Shown here piece after piece: positions 25,601 through 36,183 of a DNA stretch of 64,000 nucleotides. Origin of the DNA: Leptasterias polaris (Eukaryota > Echinodermata > Asteroidea > Forcipulatida > Asteriidae); NCBI GenBank assembly GCA_037783415.1, contig JAZGTN010000047.1, positions 4,898,001 to 4,962,000 on the forward strand, given 5' to 3'. The notes under the pieces are model-generated. The model worked only from the letters and a program-made list of their open reading frames with translations. It had not been told where the DNA came from and did no database searches. Positions within the stretch are counted from its first letter, which is position 1; every line of letters starts with the position of its first letter. Made by a program: the position numbers and the translations under genes.

Positions 25601-27097
25601 TTACCCAAAATGAAAGACCATGGGCAGGCGTGGTTTTGAAAGGATTCCTTTAGCGAAAGTCGATAAATCTAAGTCAGGACTTACTCTGAGGAGGGATCTC
25701 GACATAGTCATGTCTCAGAGACATGAGCACTATGATACCAACGAGTAGTAATATGGAAAGGATCCCAAAGCCGACACCGAAGTTGAAGACCCTCTCCACG
25801 TAATCCGCTATGGGTAAAGATACGGCCAGACCAAACGTGGTGGACCAGTAAAACCTACCAAAAAATGGTCAGTGACATGTTTTATTCAAATGGTTTTAAA
25901 CAATGCATTTCGACTAAGGCTAAGTATGACTTTTTTCTCAACTGTAGCCATTAATAACAAACAACAAAGGGACTGTAACAAAACAAACAACAAAGGGACT
26001 GTAACAAAACAAACAAAGGTTCTGATACAAACAACTAACAACAAAGGGCTTGATACAAACAACGAACAACAAAAGGGCTTGTAATTACAAGCAACGAACA
26101 ACAAAGGGCTTGCAACAAACTCAACAAACTACAAAGGGCAGGTAATAAACAACATACAACAAAGGGCTTGAAACAAACGACAAACAGCTTGCAAAATGAA
26201 ATTGTCAAACTTTCACAAATTGCAAAAAACAAACAAAGAAAGACCTTTGCCACGACCTTTGACCTACCAATGAAATAGCGTCCTGACAGCCTTCTCTCCC
26301 GCCTGTTCAACTTGACGGGCCGCGAACGGTCCAACGTTTGCTCCGTAGCAACCAAAGCCAAGAAACATAGCCGTGAAGCCGATGATGAAGGTCGCTCTCT
26401 TGGCTTCGATGGAGATGGTACGAGCGAACCAATTCTCGAATGGGACCACATCCAGCGTTAAGAGAAGAACACCTGCACAAAACAAAATACAATGTGTAGA
26501 TATTTCCAAAGTGTTAAACAAACTCCCGATGAAAAGGATTTTGTTTTGTTTTTTTGATCTGCCCGCATTTTGGGGTTATGTAGTCACTTGTGCTTTTACC
26601 ATTGTTTTTACTACCAAAGTGCCTTTTGTAAAGATCGAAAAATTCCCTTCAACAATAAATTCCTAGTTAGAAAGTGATAAAAGAAAAGAAAACAAACCTG
26701 TTAACGTTACGAACGCTCCAATCTTGATCATCCGAAACCGACCAGCGTAAACATCGGCCAATATACCACCGAAGACTGGCAGGCACGGCACAACGGCTGC
26801 ATACACGTCTATCATCTTTGGGGCGCCCCCATCGACATAAAACAGCACATTTATACAGTACAGAATAATGGCCTCCCTGACGCCCAGAAAAGCGACTGAT
26901 ATGAGCGTCTCGAAGACGAGGATGTGCGTGAATGCTCGCTTGTGGAGCGGATGGTCCGGTTCGTGGGCGCGGTCGTCGTAGCCTCCTTTCTCGGCGTTTT
27001 GTAGGGATGTCCCCGTACCGCCATGATCTGTTGTTAGAAACTCATTACTGACCAAAGGGATGTTCTCCAATTTCTTCTCCTTTGGCTTGACACTCAT
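22648..27097 (-). CDS. SLC15/POT-family proton-coupled peptide (peptide/histidine) transporter
   Basis: This is a 12-TM major-facilitator-type symporter expected to move di/tripeptides (possibly histidine) with protons, on endolysosomal or plasma membranes. Exons on the minus strand: 27097-26698, 26472-26268, 25854-25685, 25545-25304, 24630-24435, 24224-24015, 23538-23404 and 22916-22648. They sum to 1827 nt with phase kept at every join, giving 608 residues. Evidence: the PTR signature-like FGGILADVYAGRFRMI in exon 1; IPQFTFSGLAEVF followed by FEFAYLEGPENLKGLSTGLY and SGVGSYI, matching the SLC15A3/A4 region around TM10-TM11; a hydrophobic helix profile throughout; and a hydrophilic Ser/Asp-rich C-terminus. 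The N-terminal ExxExR proton motif appears only in degenerate form (ETLISVAFLGVRE), which could mean altered coupling. The start is the ATG at 27097. The frame upstream has no ATG. SLC15A4 proteins have about 570-580 residues, so length fits. The subfamily is an inference. Confidence 0.9.
25957..26175. repeat. Degenerate ACAACAAAGGG tandem repeat
   Basis: About nine irregular units built on AACAACAAAGGG(A/C)(C/T)TG(T/A)AACAAAC, of roughly 20-30 bp each. It lies within intron 2 of the SLC15-like gene. Frames crossing it give repetitive Cys/Leu/Phe or Asn/Lys/Thr peptides and are not genes. Confidence 0.8.
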
Positions 27098-28220
27098 GGT
27101 TATCACATTTATTTCATCCGGAAAAACTCACGCAATCAACTCTCGCCTCACTTTCAATCAAATACTGCTCGCAGAAACCACACACGATTTTGCGTTAACT
27201 TCGCACGCTAAAGTTTCCAGAGACACACGTACCACCAAGCATCGTCCAATAAGATTGAAATGTCACAGTGAATCCACGCTGTACATGTACTTCACACACG
27301 TTTATCAATGGCACAAAATGACAGTACGCGAGGTCACACAATGATGCTGTTTTCCCCAAGTCGAGTTGTCTACCCTGTATACGGTGTACAGTACAATACC
27401 CAGCGTTGATATGTGCCTGTGTACAGTAAAATAAACTCCGTTGAATATTCTGACCTTTTCTGAACATAAAGAACGTGAATAATCAGTTTTAATGCCGTAA
27501 AGAAGCTTTACAAATTAAGATATATATATAATAATTGTCGGACACCATATAGTTCAAATTATCAACCTTATTTCATACTGACATGTTCGAAGGCGCGCGG
27601 TGACGAAACAGTTGACCAATTGTGCTGGTACGTTAGCTTAAATCTGCTGGATGTTTTCATACGGGTTTTGAAGAGCGCTGCATGATAGCACGGAGTCACT
27701 GAATTAAAAACAGAAGGCCTACTCTATGTTCCCTAAACAAACATTATAGCAAATAAAATAGCTAAACGGGTTAGACTTTTTCATAGCTGCTTGCCAGAAA
27801 GATATAAGCATAGCACACAAGACCAGTCACATGATTATAATATGATTATATTCTGTTCATGCTAAGCTTTATACGCTTAGCAGATCATGGTTCAGGATAT
27901 ATATGTGAACAAATTCATCTGTGGACGGGACAGGGAGTTACAATTTGAATGCAATTTGGCGCCCGTATAACAATATCAGAAATAATGCAAATGTTTTTAA
28001 CGAGATTGTATTTCAACCGGACGCCGGGTTGCCAAAGAAAAAAAAATCGACGAAAAAGTAACATTTGAACCCCCTGCCTGCCCTGTCTCGGCCCCCTGCT
28101 CTTACAAACCAGGAGTGTGCGAGGACGCAGCTCCCCGGAGTACCAACTCACGTCTAAAAATAGAACAGGGTGCGCAGTATTTAAACAGCTCATTAATAAT
28201 ATGCAGCTTCTTTTAACAAA
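27098..28220. other. 5' flank of the SLC15-like gene
   Basis: Non-coding sequence upstream of the minus-strand transporter gene. I cannot place a promoter with confidence. There is no second gene: the minus-strand frame at 27915-28337 includes the 19-bp repeat and has no domain. Confidence 0.4.
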
Positions 28221-28296
28221 CTGGGTAGCAGGCCCATACCTGGGTAGCAGGCCCATACCTGGGTAGCAGGCCCATACCTGGGTAGCAGGCCCATAC
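28221..28296. repeat. Four perfect copies of a 19-bp repeat
   Basis: CTGGGTAGCAGGCCCATAC repeats head-to-tail at 28221, 28240, 28259 and 28278 with no visible differences. Confidence 0.95.
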
Positions 28297-28668
28297 AATG
28301 TACCTGTGGAAGTGTTGGCCAAAAGAACAATGTACATGATCCAAACATACCTCTCAGTCTCAGTTCACCTCTATTAGTATTAGTGAACAATTCTCAGTGA
28401 ATTATCCCGCTACACAAAAAATAATAATTTTCTACACAAAAAAAGTCATCCTATTCATTTAAAAGAGTAGGCTCCGGACGGTAAAATAAAGAATATCTAA
28501 AAATACATGTATCAACATGTTTCAATGCCATGGAGTAATGTAATAAATATGTTTTAATAATATGGAATATATACTGTTACAAAATACATGTTCGGATATC
28601 AAATAACAAACCACAAGGGAAACTGACTGGGTAAATTTTAATGATTTTGGGTTGAACAAGGAAAAATT

Positions 28669-28741
28669 GACTAGAGCGGGATTTTAACCAACGACCTCCG
28701 GATTGACGTGCCGGCGCTCTACCAACTGAGCTATCTAGCCC
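28669..28741 (-). tRNA. tRNA-like sequence (tRNA pseudogene or SINE head)
   Basis: The minus strand reads GGGCTAGATAGCTCAGTTGG, then TAGAGCGCCGG, an anticodon-arm-like CCGG…CCGG hairpin, an AGGTC variable loop, then GTTGGTTAAAATCC and CTCTAGTC pairing with the 5' CTAG. The A box is good. The B box is damaged: GGTTAAAATCC in place of GGTTCGAATCC. The anticodon loop lacks the usual U33. I therefore call it a decayed tRNA-derived element and assign no amino acid. Confidence 0.6.
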
Positions 28742-30097
28742 TATGTTGGCGGTCTCCCTAAAATACATGTTCGTGACACATTCAGTCAGTCTAAACTAAT
28801 ATGTATATCCTTGTACCAGCAAATACAGCTTGTTTCAGTTTAGAAATGGATAACATACTCACCATGCACTAATTAACACATGACTTCCTCATAAAATTAT
28901 CGACAACAACAACACTCTGTTTTGAGGAACTCGCTCAGAGTACTAGCTAAGTGATCTACCACTCGTTCACGCAACCACCACATGCAATAAATCAGCAACG
29001 GAGCAGCCATTTTTTTTTTTACTTCATTAAAAACAATGTCAACAAACCGAGGCTGAAAGTCTGGGCCCCTTTTCGGTGGAGCGAGAATCGGTAGTCATAC
29101 ATTATTATCTCAGTCAGGGAACATGGCCGTAATTCTATCAACAGGATTTATATTTAATGTTGGAACCTAAAACTTCAGAGTCACAATTAAATAAATTCCA
29201 CGGAAGAAAGAAACTATTTAAACAGTGCACAAATAATAGAATTATACTTCACATTATGCATACATACAGATTCAAAGTTCAAACCGCTCCATTATACTGC
29301 ACGTAGCTGTGTTGGTTCTAACACCAAATGCATTGCATGCTAACTTGCCATACAAATCCCTAGTTTTTGGAAAACAGACGCCACTTTTTCATTCATTACG
29401 ACCCAAGGTCTGATAACGGGAGAGAACAAATTGTATTTCTACCTCCATGGTCGTCGACTCATAACCTAAAAACCCCGGTCACTTGTTCCCGTTTACGAAA
29501 TATTCGATATATCAATAATAATATCAATCAACTATATGAATCGATTCACTGAGTGAATGATATGGCCATTTCATTTGCCATAATGAACATGAGTTGTCAA
29601 TTCAAGGTTAACACAAATAGTGCACATATAAAATTACAATACATGATGGCGAGAGAGCAGTGTGACGAATATCGGTTAAAACGAAGCAAATACAAACAAA
29701 CTCACGTCACTTCAAAACTATATCCTCCATCAACGAAAAGAATCTGTGTTGTTGACTTGAGACGTCTCTCATTCCAAAATAACTAAATCTCTAATCAGAG
29801 CTTAAGCGTCAATACATGGTGAATATCGAATGCAGTAAGAACGCCTACATGAAACCACTGAGAAAGGACAGGGAAACCATCCTCCATGGTTTAACGCTCC
29901 GATTGATTGTGTGTATAGAATCGACAGCTATTGTCATTCGTGATAATGGAGTGTTCATTGAACCAAGTCAATTGCCCCCTTTTTCCTGGTGGATTCAGGC
30001 AATTTAAGTAAACAATATACAGACTGTGTTGCTTGTACTAGGTCGACTGATATTGCCTGGTTAAATATTATTATTTTTGGAAAAAAAATTCTTGAAG
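28742..30097. other. Intergenic stretch, nothing recognised
   Basis: No coding frame with motifs, no clear repeat family and no RNA gene seen. The small open frames at 29367-30007 show no domain. Confidence 0.4.
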
Positions 30098-30105
30098 CTT
30101 GGCTG

Positions 30106-30309
30106 CATTTGGTGCTCGATATGGGGCATGGTGTACCTCTTTTGTATCTTCATTGTGTGCTTGGAATCTCAGCAATTCTTTTGAAATCTCAGGAATTCTT
30201 TTGAGTCTTAGGGGGTTGGGTACTTCTGTACAAGAGGAAAGTTCAAGTGTGGGGACATGGGGGGGGGGGGGGGGGGGTGTAACCTCTGCCCCATATCGGG
30301 CATGGTAAA
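30106..30309 (+). mobile_element. Foldback MITE with 8-bp target duplication, copy B
   Basis: The ends contain CTCGATATGGGGCA on the left and TGCCCCATATCGGGCATGG on the right. It is flanked by CTTGGCTG (30098-30105) and CTTGGTTG (30310-30317), an 8-bp duplication with one mismatch. It is homologous, in opposite orientation, to the element that splits the LINE at 59038-59223 (shared TCTTCATTGTGT, GAATCTCAG, GAATTCTTTTGAG). It carries a 19-bp poly-G run at 30259-30277 in the position where the sister copy has telomere-like repeats. It is non-coding. The 8-bp duplication suggests hAT- or P-type mobilisation. Confidence 0.85.
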
Positions 30310-30712
30310 CTTGGTTGTACAAGCTCATCAGCCCATGATCCAAGCGGTCTTGGATGAGACCCTGTGGGGCCGAGCGAAATTCTGAACCTGGTAAAAAAAT
30401 TAATAATCCGGCATGATTTAAAGTACCAATGGAGGGCGCCCTTTAACTGCCCGCATCTGGATCTGGCGGGTTAGGCGCGTGGATATTCTTGTATCAAGAG
30501 TCAAGACGTGTGCGGGATGTCTTTGAAATGTTTTGTAACCGCGGCTTCGACTTCGGATTATGTTTTCCCTCGATAATCATCGATAATACTGGCTAGTATT
30601 GTCAGAAATTAGAACACATTTTCGGAGAACCATTTTGTTCACAATAGCTGCCGTCATTCTCCCATACCTTTGTAACTACTAAAAGATTCAATGCCCATAA
30701 ACTTACTTGATA

Positions 30713-31002
30713 AAGAGCACTGGGTATTATACAGCATTTTTAGAAACGGTACTTTGAAGTAATGTAGTTGTAGAAAACGAGGTATGAAATGTGCACATAA
30801 TAATTTGAATCCGAGGCGGCTTCAGGCACGAAGCTTTTCTAAAGCACTTTGCAACAAGGTTGTGTTTTTTTCAATCATCATTTCCTTACAACTTCGATGG
30901 CCAATTGAGCCACAATTTTCACAGGTTTGTTATTTTATTCATATTCGGATACACCAAGTGAAGATACTGGTCTTTGAATGTTGCTATAAGTATACACTGC
31001 CT
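30713..31002 (-). mobile_element. TTAA-type MITE (AGGCACTGG family), copy T4
   Basis: Inverted and diverged copy. Reading the minus strand it gives AGGCAGTGTATACTTATAGC, ACCAGTATCTTCACTTGGTG, CCTGTGAAAATTGTGG and CTCAATTGGCCATCGAAGTTG, all family landmarks. The far end near 30713 is worn (GAGCACTGGGTAT). Confidence 0.7.
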
Positions 31003-31333
31003 AAAGTTGTTAAATTCGAAAGCATATACTTTCCCGTTATTCTGATCATAATGCAGTTATATGGGACAGCGTTACACATCACAAATGTTTACACTATATT
31101 CTTCAAAGTAAATAGAATCAGCTGAAAGTCCAGGGAATATAAATAGTGAAACAGTTCAGTTATTTATTACATTAAATATTTACTTTTGAAAAATGCGAGG
31201 TATTTTTTGATTGGGGGTGTAGCATGGGTCTCCTCCTTTGGATATTTGTTTTCGAAAAAGGGTTTACCAAAAGCGCTATAGCACTGTGACGTCATAGGCC
31301 TTAATACACCTGTCAAAAGAAGATGATGAAGAT

Positions 31334-31348
31334 GGGGGGGGGGGGGGG
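31334..31348. repeat. Poly-G run, 15 bp
   Basis: G homopolymer in intergenic DNA. Confidence 0.95.
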
Positions 31349-31794
31349 TGGCACCATATAAAATAGGAAAACCCACGCAATGATTATGAAAACCGATATA
31401 GACATTCAAATTAAGAGCTAACATTGTTTGTGATGTCAAACATTATACAAATAGTTGTTAGCTAATAAAATCCATCCCAACCAGCTGTTTGAACTTTTAA
31501 ACGAGGATTGTCTAAACATGAATAATTCGCCGATACAGGTTTTGACAGCCCCGCACAAAGCAGGACATTATGTCCGGAGAGCTTTAGTTTCTACGCTGCA
31601 TAAGTTACTGTTACTAGTGTCCATGTTTCTTGCTGTTCGGTTAAATACCAACATGGGGTTTATGACTTTCCCCCGTTAAACCCCGGTTAGTTGTGAAATA
31701 TTTCAACAGAAAAAAGCAAGATGGTTGAGAATATAAAAGTCATCCAGAGTGAAAATATATTGAAAATTGTTTAGTCATACTTCCTTGTTGACAA

Positions 31795-32191
31795 GGGCCC
31801 AATTTCATAGAGCTGCTTATAGGCATAAAAACATGCATACCAGAATAAGGTTACCAGCCAATACACACCGTTTCTCCTATATCATTTGTGACTGTATCCT
31901 GCTCATTCTTGCTATAGATAGTTCCCAGTAGACGCCATCTTTACGGGCAAATCGCATTTTGGCTTGCAGGCGCGTCAAGCGCTCAAATTATTAACGCAGC
32001 CGCGTTGTTCACTAACCAATCATGCAGTGAGTTTTGGTGAAATGTGCGCGTGCTGCACGCCGTTCTCACGCGTAACGCATGACTGTGTGTTCCAAATTGC
32101 CCGTAAAGATGGCCGATTGACGTCATATTGCAACCTATCTATAGCAGAAAAATTGTAAGCAATTTATTCATAGCTCTATGAAATTGGGCCC
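31795..32191. mobile_element. MITE with GGGCCCAATTTCATAGAGC ends, interrupted by another MITE
   Basis: It starts GGGCCCAATTTCATAGAGCTG and ends with the inverse AGCTCTATGAAATTGGGCCC. Inside is GTTACCAGCCA, a family landmark also found (inverted) in the copies at 32690-32872, 51554-51693 and 54322-54514. The right part was pushed outward by the insertion of a 231-bp element at 31913-32143. Confidence 0.8.
31913..32143 (+). mobile_element. MITE with TATAGATAG ends, nested copy
   Basis: The outer ends are TATAGATAGTTCC and CAACCTATCTATA. Inside there is a second inverted pair (GCCATCTTTACGGGCAA and TTGCCCGTAAAGATGGC). A nearly identical copy lies in the opposite orientation at 53954-54183. It is inserted in the element at 31795-32191. 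It is non-coding. The flanks suggest insertion at TA, as in Tc1/mariner-type elements. Confidence 0.8.
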
Positions 32192-32689
32192 TGCGTCAGT
32201 AATTTGTATAAAAGCTATAATAAAAATATACAATTAAGTAATCAATACAAGTGAATAGAAAACAATGGTGTTGTTTTGGATCGAGTGCTTGCATGCTGTC
32301 TGTCATGCTTAAAATACAATGCAAGCTCGGCTTTTTAAAATATCTATTCCTACATTTAACAATGCATACCTACATGTACCCACCTTTCACCTTTTTAACG
32401 AACGGAGCAACCTTTCATGCCAATGTCGAACAACATTTAGCCGCACATGACATGCGTATAGTTAATCCATGCACGGCCCATTATCACTACTGTTTGCTCT
32501 CACTGCCACAATATGGTTATTACTATAATGAACATGAACTAGCCTATATATTTACATTTATGAAATATGATATTATTTTAGCTCATGCATGGCATGACCT
32601 CTGTTTTGTGCGAACAACATATGGTGTTTTTCAATGTGTTTTACTCGATCGTTTGTTTTAGTTTATATCATGTAGTACGTGTCAAACAA

Positions 32690-32872
32690 TTATTCATAAA
32701 GCTGCTGTAGTAGAAAATATTGCTTAACTATTTTCTGCTAAAAAAATAATAAGCAGGATACCAGTTACAGATAGTATGGATGGCACATTTGGCTGGTAAC
32801 CTTGTCCTGGTAAGCAAGATTTTGTTGTGTTTAGCTATTTTTGTGCTTAAGAAGTTTTATGAAATTAGGCCC
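32690..32872. mobile_element. MITE with CAATTTCATAGAGC ends, worn copy
   Basis: Ends ATTCATAAAGCTGCTG and AAGTTTTATGAAATTAGGCCC. Inside are AGCAGGATACCAGTTACAG and TTTGGCTGGTAACCTTG, shared with the copy at 54322-54514. Confidence 0.7.
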
Positions 32873-34314
32873 TTGTTCGGCCAGTTGAAATGATTTTTTG
32901 CTAAATTTGCATTTGCTCTGATTGAAAAAACTATTGTTTGGGAATGAAATTCATATTTGATATATTTCATAATTGCCACTTCTTCACTGCAGAAGTGAAT
33001 TGATGAAACATGAAAAATACAACAAACTAAAAGCATTCAGCTGTTTTATGACCCATGATTTGTGTCTGGACGGAGTGATGAAATAGTCAACGGACTAGGT
33101 TTACAGTGCACGTATGTTATGCACAAAATCGAATTGTCAACGGTTCAGTAAATGTGGATTCGGTGAGAAATTTGCTGAACACATTTTTTGTTGGAGATAA
33201 AAACCACTTTCAGAAAAAATATTAAATATAAATTAAATATATCGGGCCGGGCGGTATTGAAAACTTAAAAATCAACAAATCTTTAGGTAATAATAGTACA
33301 ATGAATTAAGGATAAAAAACATCATTGTTTAATTTGAGTATGGAAGCTTTTATTAGGGCCTACTGGCAGTGAGTATTAAGTTCATACTATAACAAATTGT
33401 TTCTGAGATATACATTTTCCTCCGAAATAAGGTCTTATCGAGAAAACTGTATCTGAAAACCTAAAAAAACAACACGCAATCATCTGATGGTTGTTTACAA
33501 CCAAAAATCAATGTGTTATACACATGAAACATTGTGCATAATTGTTTTTCACTATTTCCTCCTAACTCACACAACGATTATATAAAAAGTCAAAATGTTT
33601 ACAGGTTTGGTAATTCATGGTTGATCACAAAACATGAACACTGCATGTCTGGAACTTGTCAGCTCTACCAATCCTGTACAATACCTTTATAACATAATGA
33701 AATTAACTTTCAAATCGACACAGAAAAGTGAGATAATTAGCAGTCGATCCATAAACAGACAGCCACAATTTTGTTCACATAAAGCATTTATTACACTAAA
33801 TTAAAACAAATTCAATTGAAACTTGTTCCACCGTGAATGAAATCACTCTTCCCAAACTAATTGTTTTACCATCCCGTATAGCAAGGCTGTGTGAACGTGA
33901 ACGCAACAGTGAGTAAAAATAAATCTGATCAAATTTGTTTACACGAAATCGCACTGACTTTTTTTTTTAAACCAAGAAAAGCAACATGAGGTAAATATGA
34001 CAGATTATGACCTGTTGATTGGCATTGGATTGCCAAAGATTTCGAAGAACTGGTGGTTGAAGAGTCAACAAACACTACCACTTTAGAATGTCCGGGTTGA
34101 TGGGGGGTAAACAGTGACCCGACCCCTCACAACCACACGATTCCCCCACGCTGGTTTCCAAGAACTGGTCAAAACAAACTCGTAAGGGGTTCAAGTTGAA
34201 AAACCAATGTGAAAATGTATGTCTTTTATTATCCTCTATTTCATAGTCTGTAAAACATTCTTTCTAACAACAATATTTCTGAAGAAATTTCCTAGTGATC
34301 GTAGCCAGTCCAAG
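32873..34314. other. Intergenic stretch, nothing recognised
   Basis: AT-rich non-coding DNA. A short segment near 33633-33690 (AAACATGAACACTGC … CAGCTCTACCAATC) recurs near 60793-60850 and is probably a worn repeat. No gene or RNA is seen. Confidence 0.4.
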
Positions 34315-34340
34315 TATAAAGAAAGGACCACGTCTCTATG
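34315..34340. mobile_element. Micro-insertion with short direct repeats
   Basis: 26 bp: TATAAAGAAAGGACCACG followed by TCTCTATG. The ends are imperfect inverts of each other. It is flanked by GTCCAAG at 34308-34314 and 34341-34347. It belongs to the CATRGAGRWAGGA group described in the findings. Confidence 0.6.
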
Positions 34341-34543
34341 GTCCAAGCAAGTTGTTTGTTCACGTGAAGCGCAATTTGTAAAATTGTACAACCATGCTAA
34401 AATAAAGCACGGGACCCCTGCCAAATTGCTAAAAGGTGAAAGGGTTTTTAGTTACGTCACTAGCTTGGGGTTGTGAGTCATGCAAGGTAGTGGTGAGGTA
34501 TGCTCTTTGCTGGCCGTGACATGGTGACACCATCGCGTGCTGA

Positions 34544-34947
34544 GAAAGTACTCGTTTTGTATGACCTTCGCAGAGTGTACTGAGGCAAGTTCACGGGAAG
34601 GAGCGTGACGTTGATTCCTCTCTGTCGAGTTATTTACTTAACAATGACCCAAGAGACCCGGAAGACTTTAAAGGTGCGGTAACTTGGCAACATTGCTTCA
34701 CCCCAAAAGGGTCACTTTTCAAATCGAGGCTGAAAACTACTGCCGGAAAGTACTCGTTTTGTATGACCTTCGCAGAGTGTACTGAGGCAAGTTCACGGGA
34801 AGGAGCGTGACGTTGATTCCTCTCTGTCGAGTTATTTACTTAACAATGACCCAAGAGACCCGGAAGACTTTAAAGGTGCGGTAACTTGGCAACATTGCTT
34901 CACCCCAAAAGGGTCACTTTTCAAATCGAGGCTGAAAACTACTGCCG
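34544..34947. repeat. Perfect 202-bp tandem duplication
   Basis: The block beginning GAAAGTACTCGTTTTG and ending GAAAACTACTGCCG occupies 34544-34745 and again 34746-34947 with no difference that I can see. It is non-coding. A recent duplication or an assembly overlap would both explain it. Confidence 0.9.
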
Positions 34948-35152
34948 AAAAAGGCACAATCACCACGTTACTGAATAAGCAGCACATACTGCTTAAAGTC
35001 ACTGCTATCGGAGGGGACCAGGCGCAGACAGGGGGCCTATATGCATTTCAAGTGCATTGATTGGTTGGTTACCGAATGTCTACGCTTTTTACAGGCTTTA
35101 TTTTGTTGAGTCTCAAATGATGCTTTTTAAGATCCTTTCTCTATGCTTAACC

Positions 35153-35179
35153 CATGGAGGAAGGAGTCCTTCCTCCATG
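35153..35179. mobile_element. 27-bp perfect palindromic micro-insertion
   Basis: The arms CATGGAGGAAGGA and TCCTTCCTCCATG surround a single G. It is flanked by GCTTAACC at 35145-35152 and 35180-35187 (9 bp if the next C is counted). A related half-motif, ATCCTTTCTCTAT, lies just to the left at 35132-35144. Confidence 0.75.
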
Positions 35180-35942
35180 GCTTAACCCGACAGCTTTCAA
35201 ATGCAACAGAAGAAGCCATATATTATTACAGTACGTGCATTAATAAAATGCATCACACACTATTATGTAACAGACACGTGTAAAAAGAACAATACAAAAC
35301 AGATACTCATCAAACTTTATCAGAAACATCTTGAATAAGCCGGCTTACTACCCCTCGAAAATAAACACCCAGGTACAGGTAGCCAATGGTGTGATATCAA
35401 CACGTGGGGTGCTGCCCACGCGCGTGTTGAACGACATGGTCGTTCGCGGGGAACATTGTTCTATATGATCCCATCAACTCTAGTCCAAATACCTCAAACA
35501 AAACAAGATCTTCGTGCATTTCAACTTGGCAAAAGAATTGATAGTCAAACTTAAACCGGATCATTTTGCTTTTCCCATATTGATTTCTGTTCATGATATT
35601 TAAACAAGTTTCCTGAACACACACAAATCCCTGAAACCAAAACACAAAGACGTAAATCAAAATTTGTGACAAATTTCTTTGTTATCCGACTATTTCCGTA
35701 TTGATACCGAAACTTAACACTTTTCACACGAAGAAATTCACCCCGCTAATGTTGAACATTAAAATAGAAATTGCTGAAACTTACTCCAAACATTACTAAC
35801 AGTTATTGTGCAACATGTCTAAAAATTAAATCTCGCAGTTTCGAAAACTTCCTAAAATATCAGGCAGGACTAGAAATGAATGTACACTTAAAACAAGGAG
35901 GTAATAAACAACACCATGACGCGTGCACCTTTAGTGTTGTGA

Positions 35943-36136
35943 TGACGTCAGGTGTCGTGCGCATGTCAATCTACTGCTTAGTTACAAGCGCTTTGAGAAA
36001 GAAGTGGACTCTGATTGGCTATTGAGCTTTTTGGTACGACCTTCTCAAGTTACTTCTTCTGTATGTACGCGTGGTGTTACCATGCTCAGCGTGCTGGGAA
36101 CCAGCGACTACACCAGAGCACTAGAAACATATAAAA
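35943..36136 (+). promoter_or_regulatory. Candidate promoter of the saposin-domain gene
   Basis: A palindromic CRE-like TGACGTCA lies at 35943-35950, an inverted CCAAT box (ATTGG) at 36014-36018, and TATAAAA at 36130-36136. The last is 48 bp before the ATG at 36184, leaving a short leader. The spacing suits a TATA promoter, but this rests on motifs alone. Confidence 0.45.
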
Positions 36137-36183
36137 ACAACGACCGACCATATCTGAGAAGTTTAACAAAAGGTCCTGGCATC

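Noticed and set aside
27098..27106. Longer N-terminus of the SLC15-like protein starting at 27106
   Set aside because: The codon is GTG. The first ATG in frame is at 27097 and gives a normal cytosolic N-terminus.
28669..28741. Functional tRNA gene
   Set aside because: The B box is mutated and the anticodon loop is abnormal. Kept only as a tRNA-like relic.
32251..32661. 136-residue frame on the plus strand
   Set aside because: No recognisable domain, no signal peptide or splice support, and AT-rich intergenic setting between MITEs.
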